Below are positions 25,287-34,855 of a DNA stretch of 64,000 bases, in pieces (position 1 is the first letter of the stretch; the number at the start of each line of letters is the position of its first letter). Location: positions 744,001 through 808,000 of the forward strand of contig JBGFSY010000002.1 of the NCBI GenBank assembly GCA_041277045.1, in the 5' to 3' direction. Under the pieces are notes generated by a model, which saw only the letters and a list, made by a program, of their open reading frames with translations, ran no database searches and was not told where the DNA came from. Position numbers and translations under genes: made by a program. This DNA is from Reddybacter sp041277045. Its GTDB lineage: Bacteria > Pseudomonadota > Gammaproteobacteria > Pseudomonadales > Porticoccaceae.

Positions 25287-26861
25287 CTACCAGTCGGGTT
25301 TGGGCACGCGCTCATTTTCACGGTCAACTTTTTCAAAACCGACGTCGAGCAAGTCACCCCAATTTGTACGTTTGCCCATCGCTTCTCGGGTCTCAGCATC
25401 AATCATGGGAAGAGTCCCCCGCTCTTCCCAACCGCCACCGAGGGCTTTATAAAGGCTCACTAAACTGCGGACTTTATCACTTTGGCTAGTCACGTAGCGT
25501 TGCTGCTGACTAAATAAAGCCTGCTGCGCGTCGAGCACCCGCTGGTAATCGGAGAAGCCTTCGCGAAAGCGCAAGGTCGCCAACTCATTGGAGCGCTTCG
25601 AGGAGGCCACTGTTTTTTTCAAGAGCGCAGCCTGTTGTGTACTGCCATTAAAACCGGCCATGGCATCCTCAGCCTCCCGCGCCGCCTGCAACACCGTTTC
25701 ACGATAGTTGACCAATGTCTGTTGTAAGCGAGCATCCTGTACGCGAATATTATTTCTGATCCGACCATAGCTCAAAAAGGGCCAGCTAAACGTAGGGCCA
25801 ATGCTGTAGGTGAGTGCATCAGAATCGAAGAGGTTGTCAAAATCATCATCCACCGGGCCACCGGCACTAAGGCTGATGGAACCTATCAAACTAAAGCTGG
25901 GGTAGAGGTCAGCCTCAGCCAAACCCACTAGGGCATTCTGTGCCATGGCCTGTAATTCAGCCTGGCGAACATCGGGACGACGGCGCAGCATATCGGCGGG
26001 AAAACCCACAGGGATATCCACCGGAATCGCGGGAATAGACTCGGGGTCTTTTTTCCGGGCTAATAAGGGCGTGAGTGTGCCGGGTGCCTGAGCCAATAAA
26101 ATGGAGAGTGCATTGCGGGCTTTTTTGAGGCTGGCTTCGAGGGTCGGAATGGTCGACTGGGTGCTGAGTAATAATGACTGAGCCTGCTGCATGTCGAGGC
26201 CGGAATCCTGACCATTACGGTATAAAACCTCGGTAATGGCAAAGCTACGCTCTTGAATGTCGATATTTTCCCGCGATATTCGCAGCTGCTCTTCGGTGGC
26301 ACGAATCACTGTATAGGTGTCGACAACCTGGGCCGTGACTAACACCAGCGCATGATCGTAGGCGGCAATCGAGGCCATAAATGCAGCATCTGCCGATTCG
26401 ATACCTCGACGGAAGCGACCCCAGAAATCAATCTCCCAGCCAACACCTGCATTTAAACCGTACTGCCAGTAGTTGGAGGTGGCGCCGCTGCTCGCGGGCG
26501 GGGATATATGGGTAGCGCTGCCATTGATACGCTGCGACTGCGGGTAGAGCACACCGACAGCAAGACCCAGTTGCGCCCGGCTTTCGAGCACGCGCAGACC
26601 CGCTATTTCCAGTGTATTGTTATTCGCTCTGGCAGTTTCAACGAGTTCATTTAAAACGGGATCATTAAACACCAGCCACCAACGGGCGACATCGGGGGGT
26701 ACGGGCTCGAGGCCCTGTTCTGTAGAGTCTAACCATTGCGCAGTAGTATCGAGTTTGGGCTGAACAAAGTCAGGCCCCACCGGTGCACAGGCTATAAGCC
26801 ATAGGGGGACTATTAAAATAAAAAGCCTGATGAATAAATATTTGTACAATCGTACCAACAA
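25287..26861 (-). CDS. Outer-membrane efflux lipoprotein, NodT/OprM type
   Basis: A 524-residue TolC-like channel lipoprotein. A hydrophobic N-terminus ends in a lipobox LIAC with C25 as the lipidation site, followed by PVGPDFVQP, typical of this group. Two repeats of helical hairpins contain RRRPDVRQAE and REAEDAMAGF. The start codon is TTG. First gene of the outward transport unit OMF-HlyD-FUSC. A potassium channel gene lies 20 bases upstream in the same direction and may share the transcript. Confidence 0.93.
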   Translation of the reverse strand: MLVRLYKYLFIRLFILIVPLWLIACAPVGPDFVQPKLDTTAQWLDSTEQGLEPVPPDVARWWLVFNDPVLNELVETARANNNTLEIAGLRVLESRAQLGLAVGVLYPQSQRINGSATHISPPASSGATSNYWQYGLNAGVGWEIDFWGRFRRGIESADAAFMASIAAYDHALVLVTAQVVDTYTVIRATEEQLRISRENIDIQERSFAITEVLYRNGQDSGLDMQQAQSLLLSTQSTIPTLEASLKKARNALSILLAQAPGTLTPLLARKKDPESIPAIPVDIPVGFPADMLRRRPDVRQAELQAMAQNALVGLAEADLYPSFSLIGSISLSAGGPVDDDFDNLFDSDALTYSIGPTFSWPFLSYGRIRNNIRVQDARLQQTLVNYRETVLQAAREAEDAMAGFNGSTQQAALLKKTVASSKRSNELATLRFREGFSDYQRVLDAQQALFSQQQRYVTSQSDKVRSLVSLYKALGGGWEERGTLPMIDAETREAMGKRTNWGDLLDVGFEKVDRENERVPKPDW

Positions 26862-26881
26862 AATAACTGTTACCTGAAGGT

Positions 26882-27325
26882 TTATTGGGCCGGGGTATCA
26901 GCAGGTTGATGCTGACGAACCATGCTTTGCATAATAGAAAACATGGTGCCTGCTGTAAGCCCAAACATGAGCACACCATTGGCCTCCTCAAGCGCCCCCA
27001 GTAAACGCCACTGCTCACTCATAACAATATCGCCATAGCCCAGCGAGGCAAAGTTAACCGTGGAATGATAAAAGGCCGTCGCGAAATCCTGAAACTCACC
27101 CAAATACATAAACAGTGAGGCCAAGATGACAAACTGAAAAATATTACCGGCAAATAATACGATTAAGGCAAAGGCCAATATCCACATGTCACTCAATATT
27201 GTCCCTGTTTTAAGGTTACGGCTTCCTCGATTGACAAAAAATGGAATCAAAATAACCACCGCCAATACCTGGACAAGCATATTGACGAAGATAGTGAGAG
27301 TGCCGATAACAAGAGGTAATAGCAT
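26882..27325 (-). CDS. Small two-transmembrane potassium-channel-like protein
   Basis: A 147-residue membrane protein with three to four hydrophobic stretches and a pore region: helix FATAFYHSTVNFA followed by the filter SLGYGD at 94-99. The usual filter is TxGYGD; here Ser replaces the first Thr, a change seen in some bacterial members. Topology fits a simple ion channel without a cytoplasmic regulatory domain. It sits between the permease gene and the outer-membrane factor, all on one strand. Confidence 0.78.
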   Translation of the reverse strand: MLLPLVIGTLTIFVNMLVQVLAVVILIPFFVNRGSRNLKTGTILSDMWILAFALIVLFAGNIFQFVILASLFMYLGEFQDFATAFYHSTVNFASLGYGDIVMSEQWRLLGALEEANGVLMFGLTAGTMFSIMQSMVRQHQPADTPAQ

Positions 27326-27350
27326 GCTTGTTTTTCTGCTTTAGGCCCGC

Positions 27351-28484
27351 TTAATTTGTTGAATCTTCAGACTCAAGGTTTATGCCTGATTCAAGATCAG
27401 TCCCTGCATTGGCACCCTCTTCATCCATAGCCAACCAGGCCTGAAAGAGTTTGTAGCTCATCGCAAGTACGACGGCACCAACAAATAAGCCAATAATGCC
27501 CGACATGACCATGCCGCCAATAGCACCCAGTAGAATCACCAGCATGGGGGCCTCAACGCCTCGACCCAACATGATGGGTTTTAGCACCATATCCAGAAAT
27601 GAAACGAGCAGACTCCAGATCATAAACAGGGTGGCAACTGTCGATGACTCAACAGAGAAAACGTAAACGATAACCGGCCCTAAAATCAACCAGGGCGGCA
27701 ATTGGGCAATGGCAACAACCAATACGAATAAAGCCCACAAACCTGCGCCGGGCACGCCAACCACTACCATTCCAAGTCCCCCCAGGGCAGCCTGAATAAA
27801 GGCAATACCCAGCACCCCGGTAGCCACACTACGAATAGTAGCCGTGGACAGGCTTAAGAGTTCGTCACCCCGCTCACCAGCCAGGCGTCTAAAGAAACGC
27901 TGCATGGCTATGGACGCCGCTTCTGCATTGGACAGAAATGCTGCCGCGATCAATATCGAGAACACCAGTGACAATATGCCAAGCCCAGCACCCGCTACTT
28001 TAGCAAGCAAGGTTTTACCCAATGCTTTCAACTGATCGACATTATCCTGTAAAAACAGCGTAAAATTCGCGGCGGCCTCGGACCATGCGGTGTGAACTTT
28101 TCCCCCAATTAAGGGCCAGTCTTTAACGGCGTCTGAAGGAGGGGAAATATGAACCGTGCCTGCGGCTATGTCTTTTCCGAGGCTACTCGCACTTTCTATG
28201 GTGGAGCCAGCAAAGATCCAGACGGGCACAATAACAATACTCAAGGCAATTAAGGCAAAGACAACAACCGCCGTTTTCTTACTGCCATTAAAGACCGACT
28301 GCAATTTTAGAAAGGGTGTATAGCTGGCAATGGCAATCACTGCACCCCAAATAACCAGTGCAATAAAAGGCTTTAGAATCATTAAGGCCCAGGCAAGAAT
28401 AATAATGATCAAGCCGAGACTAACGGCAATTTCTACCGCTTGCTTTACCGGTGTATTACTACCCTGTCGATCTGGACTGTCCAT
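27351..28484 (-). CDS. AI-2E family transporter (PerM/YdiK type)
   Basis: A 377-residue membrane protein with about eight helices and the AI-2E family C-terminal pattern VEAPMLVILLGAIGGMVMSG with LFVGAVVLAMSYKLF. Despite the family name, transport of AI-2 has been shown for few members; others act as Na+/H+ antiporters or general permeases. A cytosol-periplasm loop at about 85-150 is hydrophilic. It precedes the potassium channel gene by 25 bases on the same strand. Confidence 0.88.
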   Translation of the reverse strand: MDSPDRQGSNTPVKQAVEIAVSLGLIIIILAWALMILKPFIALVIWGAVIAIASYTPFLKLQSVFNGSKKTAVVVFALIALSIVIVPVWIFAGSTIESASSLGKDIAAGTVHISPPSDAVKDWPLIGGKVHTAWSEAAANFTLFLQDNVDQLKALGKTLLAKVAGAGLGILSLVFSILIAAAFLSNAEAASIAMQRFFRRLAGERGDELLSLSTATIRSVATGVLGIAFIQAALGGLGMVVVGVPGAGLWALFVLVVAIAQLPPWLILGPVIVYVFSVESSTVATLFMIWSLLVSFLDMVLKPIMLGRGVEAPMLVILLGAIGGMVMSGIIGLFVGAVVLAMSYKLFQAWLAMDEEGANAGTDLESGINLESEDSTN

Positions 28485-28667
28485 ATTGCAACCCTTTTAT
28501 TATCGGTTAAAGTTGGCACAGCAAGGATACATCAGTAGCGGCAAATCATGTACTCATAGATTGACTCAACTAGTTTAGATCCTAACTTATTTTAGACCCG
28601 TACTTTATTATTAATGTACAGTTTGTAGCTCAACACCAACAACACAAGCTGAATATTACGGGCAACG

Positions 28668-28763
28668 ATGAATAAATTCTGGGCGGGCCTTGCACTAATT
28701 GTATTGCCAGTATCTCTAAGCCAAGCACCCTTGCTAAAATTACTTCTGCAAATTAACTTTTAA
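28668..28763 (+). CDS. Possible 31-residue hydrophobic small protein
   Basis: An ATG frame of 31 codons directly before the Kazal-like lipoprotein gene, encoding a single hydrophobic helix (MNKFWAGLALIVLPVSL) with a short basic end. Signal-peptide-like composition supports a membrane peptide, but the Shine-Dalgarno (ACGGGC) is weak and no family is recognised. It ends 11 bases before the next start, so it might be a leader peptide. Confidence 0.3.
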   Translation: MNKFWAGLALIVLPVSLSQAPLLKLLLQINF

Positions 28764-28774
28764 AGGGAAATAGC

Positions 28775-29011
28775 GTGTTACGTTCCAGTTTAATTGCTTC
28801 GGTCATTTTTCTAAGTGCCTGTGCCAGTAATGGTGAAGAGGCTCAGCCATTGATGACAAAATGCAACGACCCCAGACCACAGATCTGCACCATGATCTAC
28901 GACCCCGTATGTGGACTGACAAAAGATAAGGCTCGAAAAACCTACGCATCCGATTGTTCGGCATGCGCTGATGCTGAGGTTGTAAAGTTCGAGAAAGGGG
29001 AATGCCCCTAA
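28775..29011 (+). CDS. Kazal-like domain lipoprotein
   Basis: A 78-residue protein starting with GTG, preceded by AAAGGG. A signal peptide ends in lipobox LSAC (C16). The remainder has six cysteines at 30, 38, 46, 61, 64 and 77. The YDPVCG block, then TYASDCSAC, is the Kazal serine-protease-inhibitor pattern. It would be an envelope-anchored inhibitor or structural domain. Converges with the MscS gene, 24 bases away. The role is inferred from the domain only. Confidence 0.75.
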   Translation: MLRSSLIASVIFLSACASNGEEAQPLMTKCNDPRPQICTMIYDPVCGLTKDKARKTYASDCSACADAEVVKFEKGECP

Positions 29012-29035
29012 ATTGAACCAACAATCAACACCCGT

Positions 29036-30727
29036 TTATAAAGCCTGGGTTTTTTCGACATGTTCGTTGTAAAAGTGGATATCCCTCTGGGGGAATGGAA
29101 TAGAAATCCCCTCGCGGTCGAAACGCATTTTAACCTCACGAGTGAGATCCCAGTACACATCCCAGTAGTCGTCCGTCTTGACCCAGGGGCGCACGACAAA
29201 GTTCACCGATGAGTCGCCCAGGGTATGGAGTTTAATCATTATTTCTGGTTTCTTGAGTACCATCTCATGACTACTAACAACATCCTCAAGAACTCGCTCA
29301 GCTTTCTCAATATCATCGCCATAGCCAATACCAAATTCTAGATCGACACGGCGCACCTTCTGAGCAGTAACATTCTTAATGACGTCGCCCCATATTTTAC
29401 TATTGGGCACTACCAGGGTCTGGTTATCAAAGGTGGTAATGGTTGTGGATACCAGATTCATTTTTTTAACCAGGCCCGATGCGCCAGTGACCTCGACAAA
29501 ATCGTCAACATCATAGGGCCGGTAGATAAGGATCATGGCGCCTGCGGCAAAGTTACCCAGAGTATCTTGCAGAGCAAAGCCTATAACAAATCCAGCGACC
29601 CCCAGGCCGGCGAGCATTGGCGCGAGAGATATGCCGAGTTGCGACAGAGCCATTAACAGCCCTATTACCATAATAAATCCACCTGAAGTGGAAACAAGAA
29701 TATCTTTTAGTAATTCCGACAGATCAAGACTAGAATGATCACAGCCCGTACGCACCACTCGTTTAGTGACTCGGGAAAACGTTCGAAACAAAAGCAACAC
29801 CGCTATAAAAAGCAACAAACGGAAAAACATGTCTGGCCCATTTTCTGTCAACACACTTTTAAGTGAAGCCAAACTGGCTTTCAATACGGACACAATAGCC
29901 TTCATCGAAAAAAAGCTAACAGAAATATTGCTAGACTGTGTCAACATTATTGCTTTGTAGTGTGAGCTATCCAGCTCAAGACGATCGAGTACTAATATAA
30001 TACTTTCTAACCTGTTTAAACTGAGCGCATGGTTGGCAGAAATGTCTTTCAACGTCGCGCTAATATCTGCATTCGCTGGATCTGATTCTGCCCGAGACTT
30101 AACTTCATTAAGCGTCGCATTACTCGCCTCAATACGCCCCATAATTATTTCTGCATACAGATAAAGGTTGGGGGAGAGTTGCTGAAGTATATTGTCTGAC
30201 GTGAGACCAAGGGCTTTACGGCTATCCAGGTGATTGACCAATGCCTCGTAATACCTGACATGAATGCTTTCCAGAGAATTGATATAAGCCTGCTGGGCTA
30301 CCAGTGAGCCACCGCTGAGCTTATCAAGACCCTCATTCGCGTCAATAGCACGCTGTTGAATCTCAGTAATACGGGTGAGAATCGACTCCCCCATACCAGC
30401 GCCAAGATTTTTCAAGACCGCTTCAGTTTCAGCTTTTAAGGGTGGTTTTTCAGGCAAGTTGGCAAGTTCAGCCACCAAAAAATCAAAATCGTCCAGGAGG
30501 TGAAAACTGCGTTCATCTCGCCGAAAGATGAGCGCTCTTTGGTTCGCTTTATCGATGCTAACAAGATGCTCATTCAGCAACTTAAGGGTTGAGATATCGA
30601 TATTTAATGTATCAAGTAAAGGTTGTATGCCCCCTGTTTCATCCTCACTATTATTTGCCGCAATGCTATAACTTGAAAGACAAACTGATATCAACAGGCC
30701 TAATAGAATTCCTTTCAGGGCTTTCAC
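29036..30727 (-). CDS. Mechanosensitive channel, MscS family with periplasmic domain
   Basis: A 563-residue protein with a signal peptide, a helical periplasmic N-terminal domain (about 25-260), three to four membrane helices (about 270-400) and the MscS core. The pore-lining and beta-domain signature is clear: GFALQDTLGNFAAGAMILIY then RPYDVDDFVEV. The GTG start is chosen for its GGAG 8 bases upstream and its immediate signal peptide; an ATG 45 bases earlier is possible. The large N-terminal domain puts it among extended MscS channels, not the 286-residue E. coli MscS. Confidence 0.9.
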   Translation of the reverse strand: MKALKGILLGLLISVCLSSYSIAANNSEDETGGIQPLLDTLNIDISTLKLLNEHLVSIDKANQRALIFRRDERSFHLLDDFDFLVAELANLPEKPPLKAETEAVLKNLGAGMGESILTRITEIQQRAIDANEGLDKLSGGSLVAQQAYINSLESIHVRYYEALVNHLDSRKALGLTSDNILQQLSPNLYLYAEIIMGRIEASNATLNEVKSRAESDPANADISATLKDISANHALSLNRLESIILVLDRLELDSSHYKAIMLTQSSNISVSFFSMKAIVSVLKASLASLKSVLTENGPDMFFRLLLFIAVLLLFRTFSRVTKRVVRTGCDHSSLDLSELLKDILVSTSGGFIMVIGLLMALSQLGISLAPMLAGLGVAGFVIGFALQDTLGNFAAGAMILIYRPYDVDDFVEVTGASGLVKKMNLVSTTITTFDNQTLVVPNSKIWGDVIKNVTAQKVRRVDLEFGIGYGDDIEKAERVLEDVVSSHEMVLKKPEIMIKLHTLGDSSVNFVVRPWVKTDDYWDVYWDLTREVKMRFDREGISIPFPQRDIHFYNEHVEKTQAL

Positions 30728-30825
30728 TATCTCTACTCCACTAAAAATAATATGCAACATTCCGCAGGTCATTATGCGTCTATTTTTAAGCGAGCAGCAA
30801 GCACCTCAACTTAAATTGATGTCTA

Positions 30826-31578
30826 TTAAAAAAATAGTAGTTTTACTGCCAGAGCCAAAGTAACAGCGATAATTACGGGTTGTATCAGTACGACTCCACG
30901 GCTGATCACCATATTTGAGCCGATACGGGCACCTATAATCTGAGCAACAGACATACTCAGCGCCAACTCCCAGTACACATCACCGCGCAGTGCAAATAAC
31001 AGAGCGGAACTGCCGTTAACCAGCAGGATCATTACTTTTGTTTGGGCCGTCGCCTTGCGCAGGTTATAGCCACACAACCAGACAAATAGAAATGGCAATA
31101 TAGAACCCATACCGGGGCCAAAAAAGCCGCCATAAAAGCCCATAGGCAATGCCGCTAAAAAGGCGAACGGTATAGAGCCAAGTCGCGGGACAGTACTGTG
31201 ATCAGCGACGCGAGGTGAAAATAAAAAATAAACAGCGATGACGATCAACAAGACCGGAATTAACTGCACCAATACCGCATTGCCCACCTGTTGCACGGTA
31301 AATGTTCCGCAAATAGCACCAATAAATGCCAAGCCCAATGACCAGCGTATTTCATGTAGATGTAAATGGCCCTTACGATAAAAGTTCCAGCTTGATGATA
31401 AGGAACCCAGGGAGCTTTGTAGCTTGTTGGTGGCCAGCGCATTAATCGGTGGTAATCCAGCCCAAAGTAAAACCGGTAGGGTCAGTAAACCGCCAGCGCC
31501 GGCAATGGATGAAATAAAGCCGGCAGCAAAAGCCACAACGGTTAGCGTGGTAATTAACAGGGGGGATAGTTCGATCAA
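30826..31578 (-). CDS. TSUP (TauE/SafE) family permease
   Basis: A 250-residue membrane protein of the sulfite exporter TauE/SafE group with eight hydrophobic segments in two halves. The N-terminal GFISSIAGAGGLLTLPVL and central PMGFYGGFFGPGMGS motifs are the family's pair of glycine-rich repeats. The start codon is TTG; no better start lies downstream before the first helix. Likely exports a sulfur-containing or organic anion; the substrate is unknown. Confidence 0.9.
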   Translation of the reverse strand: MIELSPLLITTLTVVAFAAGFISSIAGAGGLLTLPVLLWAGLPPINALATNKLQSSLGSLSSSWNFYRKGHLHLHEIRWSLGLAFIGAICGTFTVQQVGNAVLVQLIPVLLIVIAVYFLFSPRVADHSTVPRLGSIPFAFLAALPMGFYGGFFGPGMGSILPFLFVWLCGYNLRKATAQTKVMILLVNGSSALLFALRGDVYWELALSMSVAQIIGARIGSNMVISRGVVLIQPVIIAVTLALAVKLLFF

Positions 31579-31874
31579 CTACGTTTACTCATACATCATC
31601 ACTCAATTGATAATTTTAACATTGGTATTATTTCAACATGTACAAAACATCATTGGCAAAAAACAAAGGACGCCTTGATTAATTCTGGGTGAAGTAAAAG
31701 GTGAGGGGAAATCTAAATCCTTTATTCACTGAGCCACGAGCCCCTTCAATGGCTAAGCACCATCACCACATCTGTTGCAATTGTGCCTCTCTTATCGCCC
31801 CTATAGGATAATCGCCAGAAAATTGTAATTAGCCCATGTACGGGGCTTCCCTTCTAAAATTCTAACAAGGGGGG

Positions 31875-32685
31875 GTGGCTATTAAAAATGAAGGGCGCGT
31901 TGCGGTAATTACTGTGCCGGCGCAGGCTTGGGTCGCAGTCACGCACTGTTTTTTGTGCCAAACTCGGTGTCAGGGTTATTCTTAATGATCTCGGTGATAC
32001 GACGGAGGGTAACTGTGGCTCTATTACTGCCGCTGATGCCGTGGTTAAAGAGGTTCGCGATGCCGGTGGTGTTGCCATGACCAACTACGACCCTGTGGCC
32101 GATGAGCAAAGCACGAATAACGTTATTTAAAGCGCTGTCAATGCATTCGATCAAATTGACATTCTATTTAACCATGGCGGTAAAAATATAGAAAACAGCT
32201 TTCGAAAAGCGTCGCCGGATGACTTCCGTTGCGTTGTCGACGTGCACTTGATGGGTGCGGTTTACAGCACCCGGGTAGCTTGTCAACCGATGTTCGACCA
32301 AGGCTAAGAGCTCATCTGTATAACGGCCTCTGCTACAGGCCTCTACAGCGGACATGGCTTTAGCAATTATGCCGCCGCTAAAATTGTCATGGATGATAAA
32401 ACTGGGTCTTTGTTAAAGTCTGAGTTTGTTACTTTAATCGTGGCTTTACTGGTCTTGGAAGACCTCAATTGTACTGGCGTATATTATCACTACGGGCGCA
32501 GGTTATTATTCAAATACCGGGATTGACGGGGGTCTACTTTGACTCCGACACACCTCCGCCTAGATACCATTGCTAAATACTTTGAAAAAATTTGCGACCT
32601 CAGTGCTGCCCGTCCCTTCCTCAATGCTTTTGCAGCGGTGGCGGCTGCGATGCGTAATGTGTTGCGTAATTTAAAAAACAAATAA
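31875..32685 (+). pseudogene. Decayed SDR gene, HSD17B4/MaoC-associated hydroxyacyl-CoA dehydrogenase type
   Basis: The plus strand retains the outline of a short-chain dehydrogenase: VAIKNEGRVAVIT, then after a shift AGAGLGRSHALFF, then after another AKLGVRVILNDLGD, DAGGVAMTNYDPVAD, IDILFNHGG, VVDVHLMGAVYSTRVACQ, TASATGLYSGHG and SNYAAAKIV. Two frameshifts lie near 31912 and 31950-31957, in-frame TAA codons at 32128-32130 and 32305-32307, and after AAAK about 40 expected residues are missing. The C-terminal tail (EDLNCTG, TTGAGYYSNTG) is also shifted. A GTG with AAGGGGGGG upstream marks the old start. The living family acts on 3-hydroxyacyl-CoA or steroid side chains. 31579-31874 is non-coding upstream DNA of this relic. 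Confidence 0.88.
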
Positions 32686-32705
32686 GGTCATTAAACACCA
32701 CCCAT

Positions 32706-32738
32706 AAAAAAACCGGAGAGAACATCTCCGGTTTTTTT
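32706..32738. terminator. Bidirectional terminator between the SDR relic and SMP-30 gene
   Basis: AAACCGGAGA (32710-32719) and TCTCCGGTTT (32725-32734) with a 5-base loop, A-run before and T-run after. It serves the SMP-30 transcript on the minus strand and formerly the SDR relic. Confidence 0.88.
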
Positions 32739-32758
32739 ATTTAGCAAATAACCGACTA

Positions 32759-33613
32759 CTAGGGTGAACCAGCACCAGCAACTTCAACAGTTGCGGTTTC
32801 GATTTTAGCATTGCGCTTACCGAGGGGGATATCCTCTAAATTGCCGTCATAAATCAAGCAATAGAGTGTCTTACCGTCGGCCCCACCCAAGTTACAGGCC
32901 ACGGCGCGGCGGTCACCGATGTCGATTGTGTGGGTGATTTCCCCGCCGTCGAGGACGCGGATAAATTCACCATTTTCAAACGCGGCCACCCAAACAGCAC
33001 CTTCTGCATCGAGACAAATACCATCGGGTGTGTAATCACCCAGTTCGGCAAAGGCACGACGATTCGTCAATGTGCCATCGGCTTCAATATTAAAAGCAGT
33101 CAAGCGACCCACAAAAGTTTCAGCGACGATTAGTGTTTTACCATCGGGCGTAATACTCGCGCCATTGGGAAAATGTACGTCTTCGGCAACGGTTTGAATG
33201 GTGCCGTCGGGCTTGACCAAAGTCAGTGTTGCGGCTTTAGGCTCTGCGTGAGCAAAGACGTCATAACCAAAAGTGCCAACATAAATATTGCCATTGGGCG
33301 CACAAACACAGTCGTTAATATCGTATTCGAGATTACCGGACAGGTCAGCGTACTCACTTAAAGAACCGTCTTTGCCCAATGTCATTAATTTACGGTCTGC
33401 CATGGAGACCACAACCACAGAACCATCGGGCATAAAGTTAATGCCGGAAGGACGGTTAGGCAAGGTAGCCATTGCCGTGCGCTGGCCATCGGTTGTTATC
33501 GTATAAACGGTATTACCAAACATGTCAGACACCCAGAGCTGTCCGTCGTGCCAACGGGGGCCTTCGAGAAAAACAAAGTCATCGACAAATGGCGTCGTTG
33601 TTAGTTCTTTCAT
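32759..33613 (-). CDS. SMP-30/gluconolactonase-like hydrolase
   Basis: A 284-residue six-bladed beta-propeller of the SMP-30/LRE family. Metal ligands can be assigned: E17 (LEGPRW), N100 or N150 (YDINDC, FPNGAS) and D197 (TPDGIC), agreeing with the Glu/Asn/Asp calcium/zinc site of lactonases. The family opens lactones; with a Baeyer-Villiger enzyme in the same window a lactone substrate is attractive but inferred. It is the last gene of a minus-strand series that begins near 39.4 kb. Confidence 0.88.
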   Translation of the reverse strand: MKELTTTPFVDDFVFLEGPRWHDGQLWVSDMFGNTVYTITTDGQRTAMATLPNRPSGINFMPDGSVVVVSMADRKLMTLGKDGSLSEYADLSGNLEYDINDCVCAPNGNIYVGTFGYDVFAHAEPKAATLTLVKPDGTIQTVAEDVHFPNGASITPDGKTLIVAETFVGRLTAFNIEADGTLTNRRAFAELGDYTPDGICLDAEGAVWVAAFENGEFIRVLDGGEITHTIDIGDRRAVACNLGGADGKTLYCLIYDGNLEDIPLGKRNAKIETATVEVAGAGSP

Positions 33614-33692
33614 GGTTTATTCCCTTATTATTATGACCTGTACACAAGAGTTATTTCATTTTCGTGTACAGGTCTATCGTTAAACAAGCTGT

Positions 33693-34796
33693 TTAGCCAT
33701 GCATAATGACTGAACGAGCACCTTCACCACGACCCATTTCGTCAAAGGCGGTATTAACCTCTTCAAGTTTAATGCGCTTGGTAATCATCTCATCGAGCTG
33801 TAATTCACCCTTCATATAGAGGTCGACAAATTTGGGGATGTCCTTCGAAGGAATAGAACTGCCGTAGGCAGAACCCTTGAAATGCTTCTCACCAAAGAAC
33901 CCCAAGACGGGCAGTTCAATCTCGGTATCCATCTTTGGTACACCTACGATAACGGCAGTACCGGTAACGCGAGGCATGGCCCAGGCTTGCTCGATAGTGA
34001 CTTTCAAACCGAGTGCTTCAAAGGCAAAGTGAACACCGCCCTTACTGACCTTACGGATTTCTTTAACAATATTGATATCCGTGGGGTCGATAGCGATAGT
34101 TGCACCCATAGACAGAGCCAGCTCACGCTTTTCAGCAACGGGGTCAATAGCAATAATCTGTCCGGCACCGGCAATACGGCAGCCCTGAATAATGGACAGA
34201 CCAACACCACCACAGCCGATAACCGCACAGCTGTCACCCTCTTTAATGTCAACAGTATTTAAAGCTGCGCCAACACCTGTAGTAACACCACAACCGATTA
34301 AGCAGATAGTTTCGAGAGGGGCTTTATCATCCACTTTAATCGCCATGCCGGCGGGAATAACGGAGCGCTCAGAAAAGGTGCCGACACAAACCAATTGGCC
34401 GATGTCTTCGCCCTTACTGTTTTTAAAGCGTTTGGTGCCGTCGAGCAGGCAACCCTCCCAGATAACGCTGGACATTTCTGCACAGAGAAAAGGCTTACTC
34501 TCAAGGCAGAAAGTACATTTGCCACAAGCGGGTGTCAGTGCGGCAACAATATGATCACCGACTTTAACGTTAGTAACGTTGGCGCCGACTTCTTCAACAA
34601 TACCCGCACCCTCATGACCGAGCACGGCAGGTAGCTGCGTTGGCAATACACCGTGGGCAAAGGAGTAATCACTGTGGCAAATACCACTGGCGGTGTAGTT
34701 GACTAAAATTTCATTTTCTTTCGGGCCTTCCAGCTCCAGCTCTTCAATAACCAGAGGCGAACCTATTTCATAAAGCACTGCGGCTTTTGTTTTCAT
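33693..34796 (-). CDS. Zinc-dependent alcohol dehydrogenase (copy 1)
   Basis: A 367-residue medium-chain dehydrogenase. Catalytic zinc ligands C40 and H61 (GICHSD, GHEGAG) with a third in LIGCGVTTG; structural zinc cysteines C91, C94, C97 and C105; NAD-binding AVIGCGGVGLS. It resembles class III-like and arylalcohol-type ADHs. It is a paralogue of the gene just upstream on this strand, with the same motif positions. Expected to oxidise an alcohol to an aldehyde or ketone with NAD+. Confidence 0.92.
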   Translation of the reverse strand: MKTKAAVLYEIGSPLVIEELELEGPKENEILVNYTASGICHSDYSFAHGVLPTQLPAVLGHEGAGIVEEVGANVTNVKVGDHIVAALTPACGKCTFCLESKPFLCAEMSSVIWEGCLLDGTKRFKNSKGEDIGQLVCVGTFSERSVIPAGMAIKVDDKAPLETICLIGCGVTTGVGAALNTVDIKEGDSCAVIGCGGVGLSIIQGCRIAGAGQIIAIDPVAEKRELALSMGATIAIDPTDINIVKEIRKVSKGGVHFAFEALGLKVTIEQAWAMPRVTGTAVIVGVPKMDTEIELPVLGFFGEKHFKGSAYGSSIPSKDIPKFVDLYMKGELQLDEMITKRIKLEEVNTAFDEMGRGEGARSVIMHG

Positions 34797-34855
34797 TATT
34801 TCTCTCCCCGTCGAGCCCTTGGGCCGACATTCGAAATTAGACTATAAATTGGTTA

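Noticed and set aside
31854..32681. Short minus-strand frames between 31.85 and 32.68 kb
   Set aside because: They are complements of the decayed plus-strand SDR, which explains the sequence.
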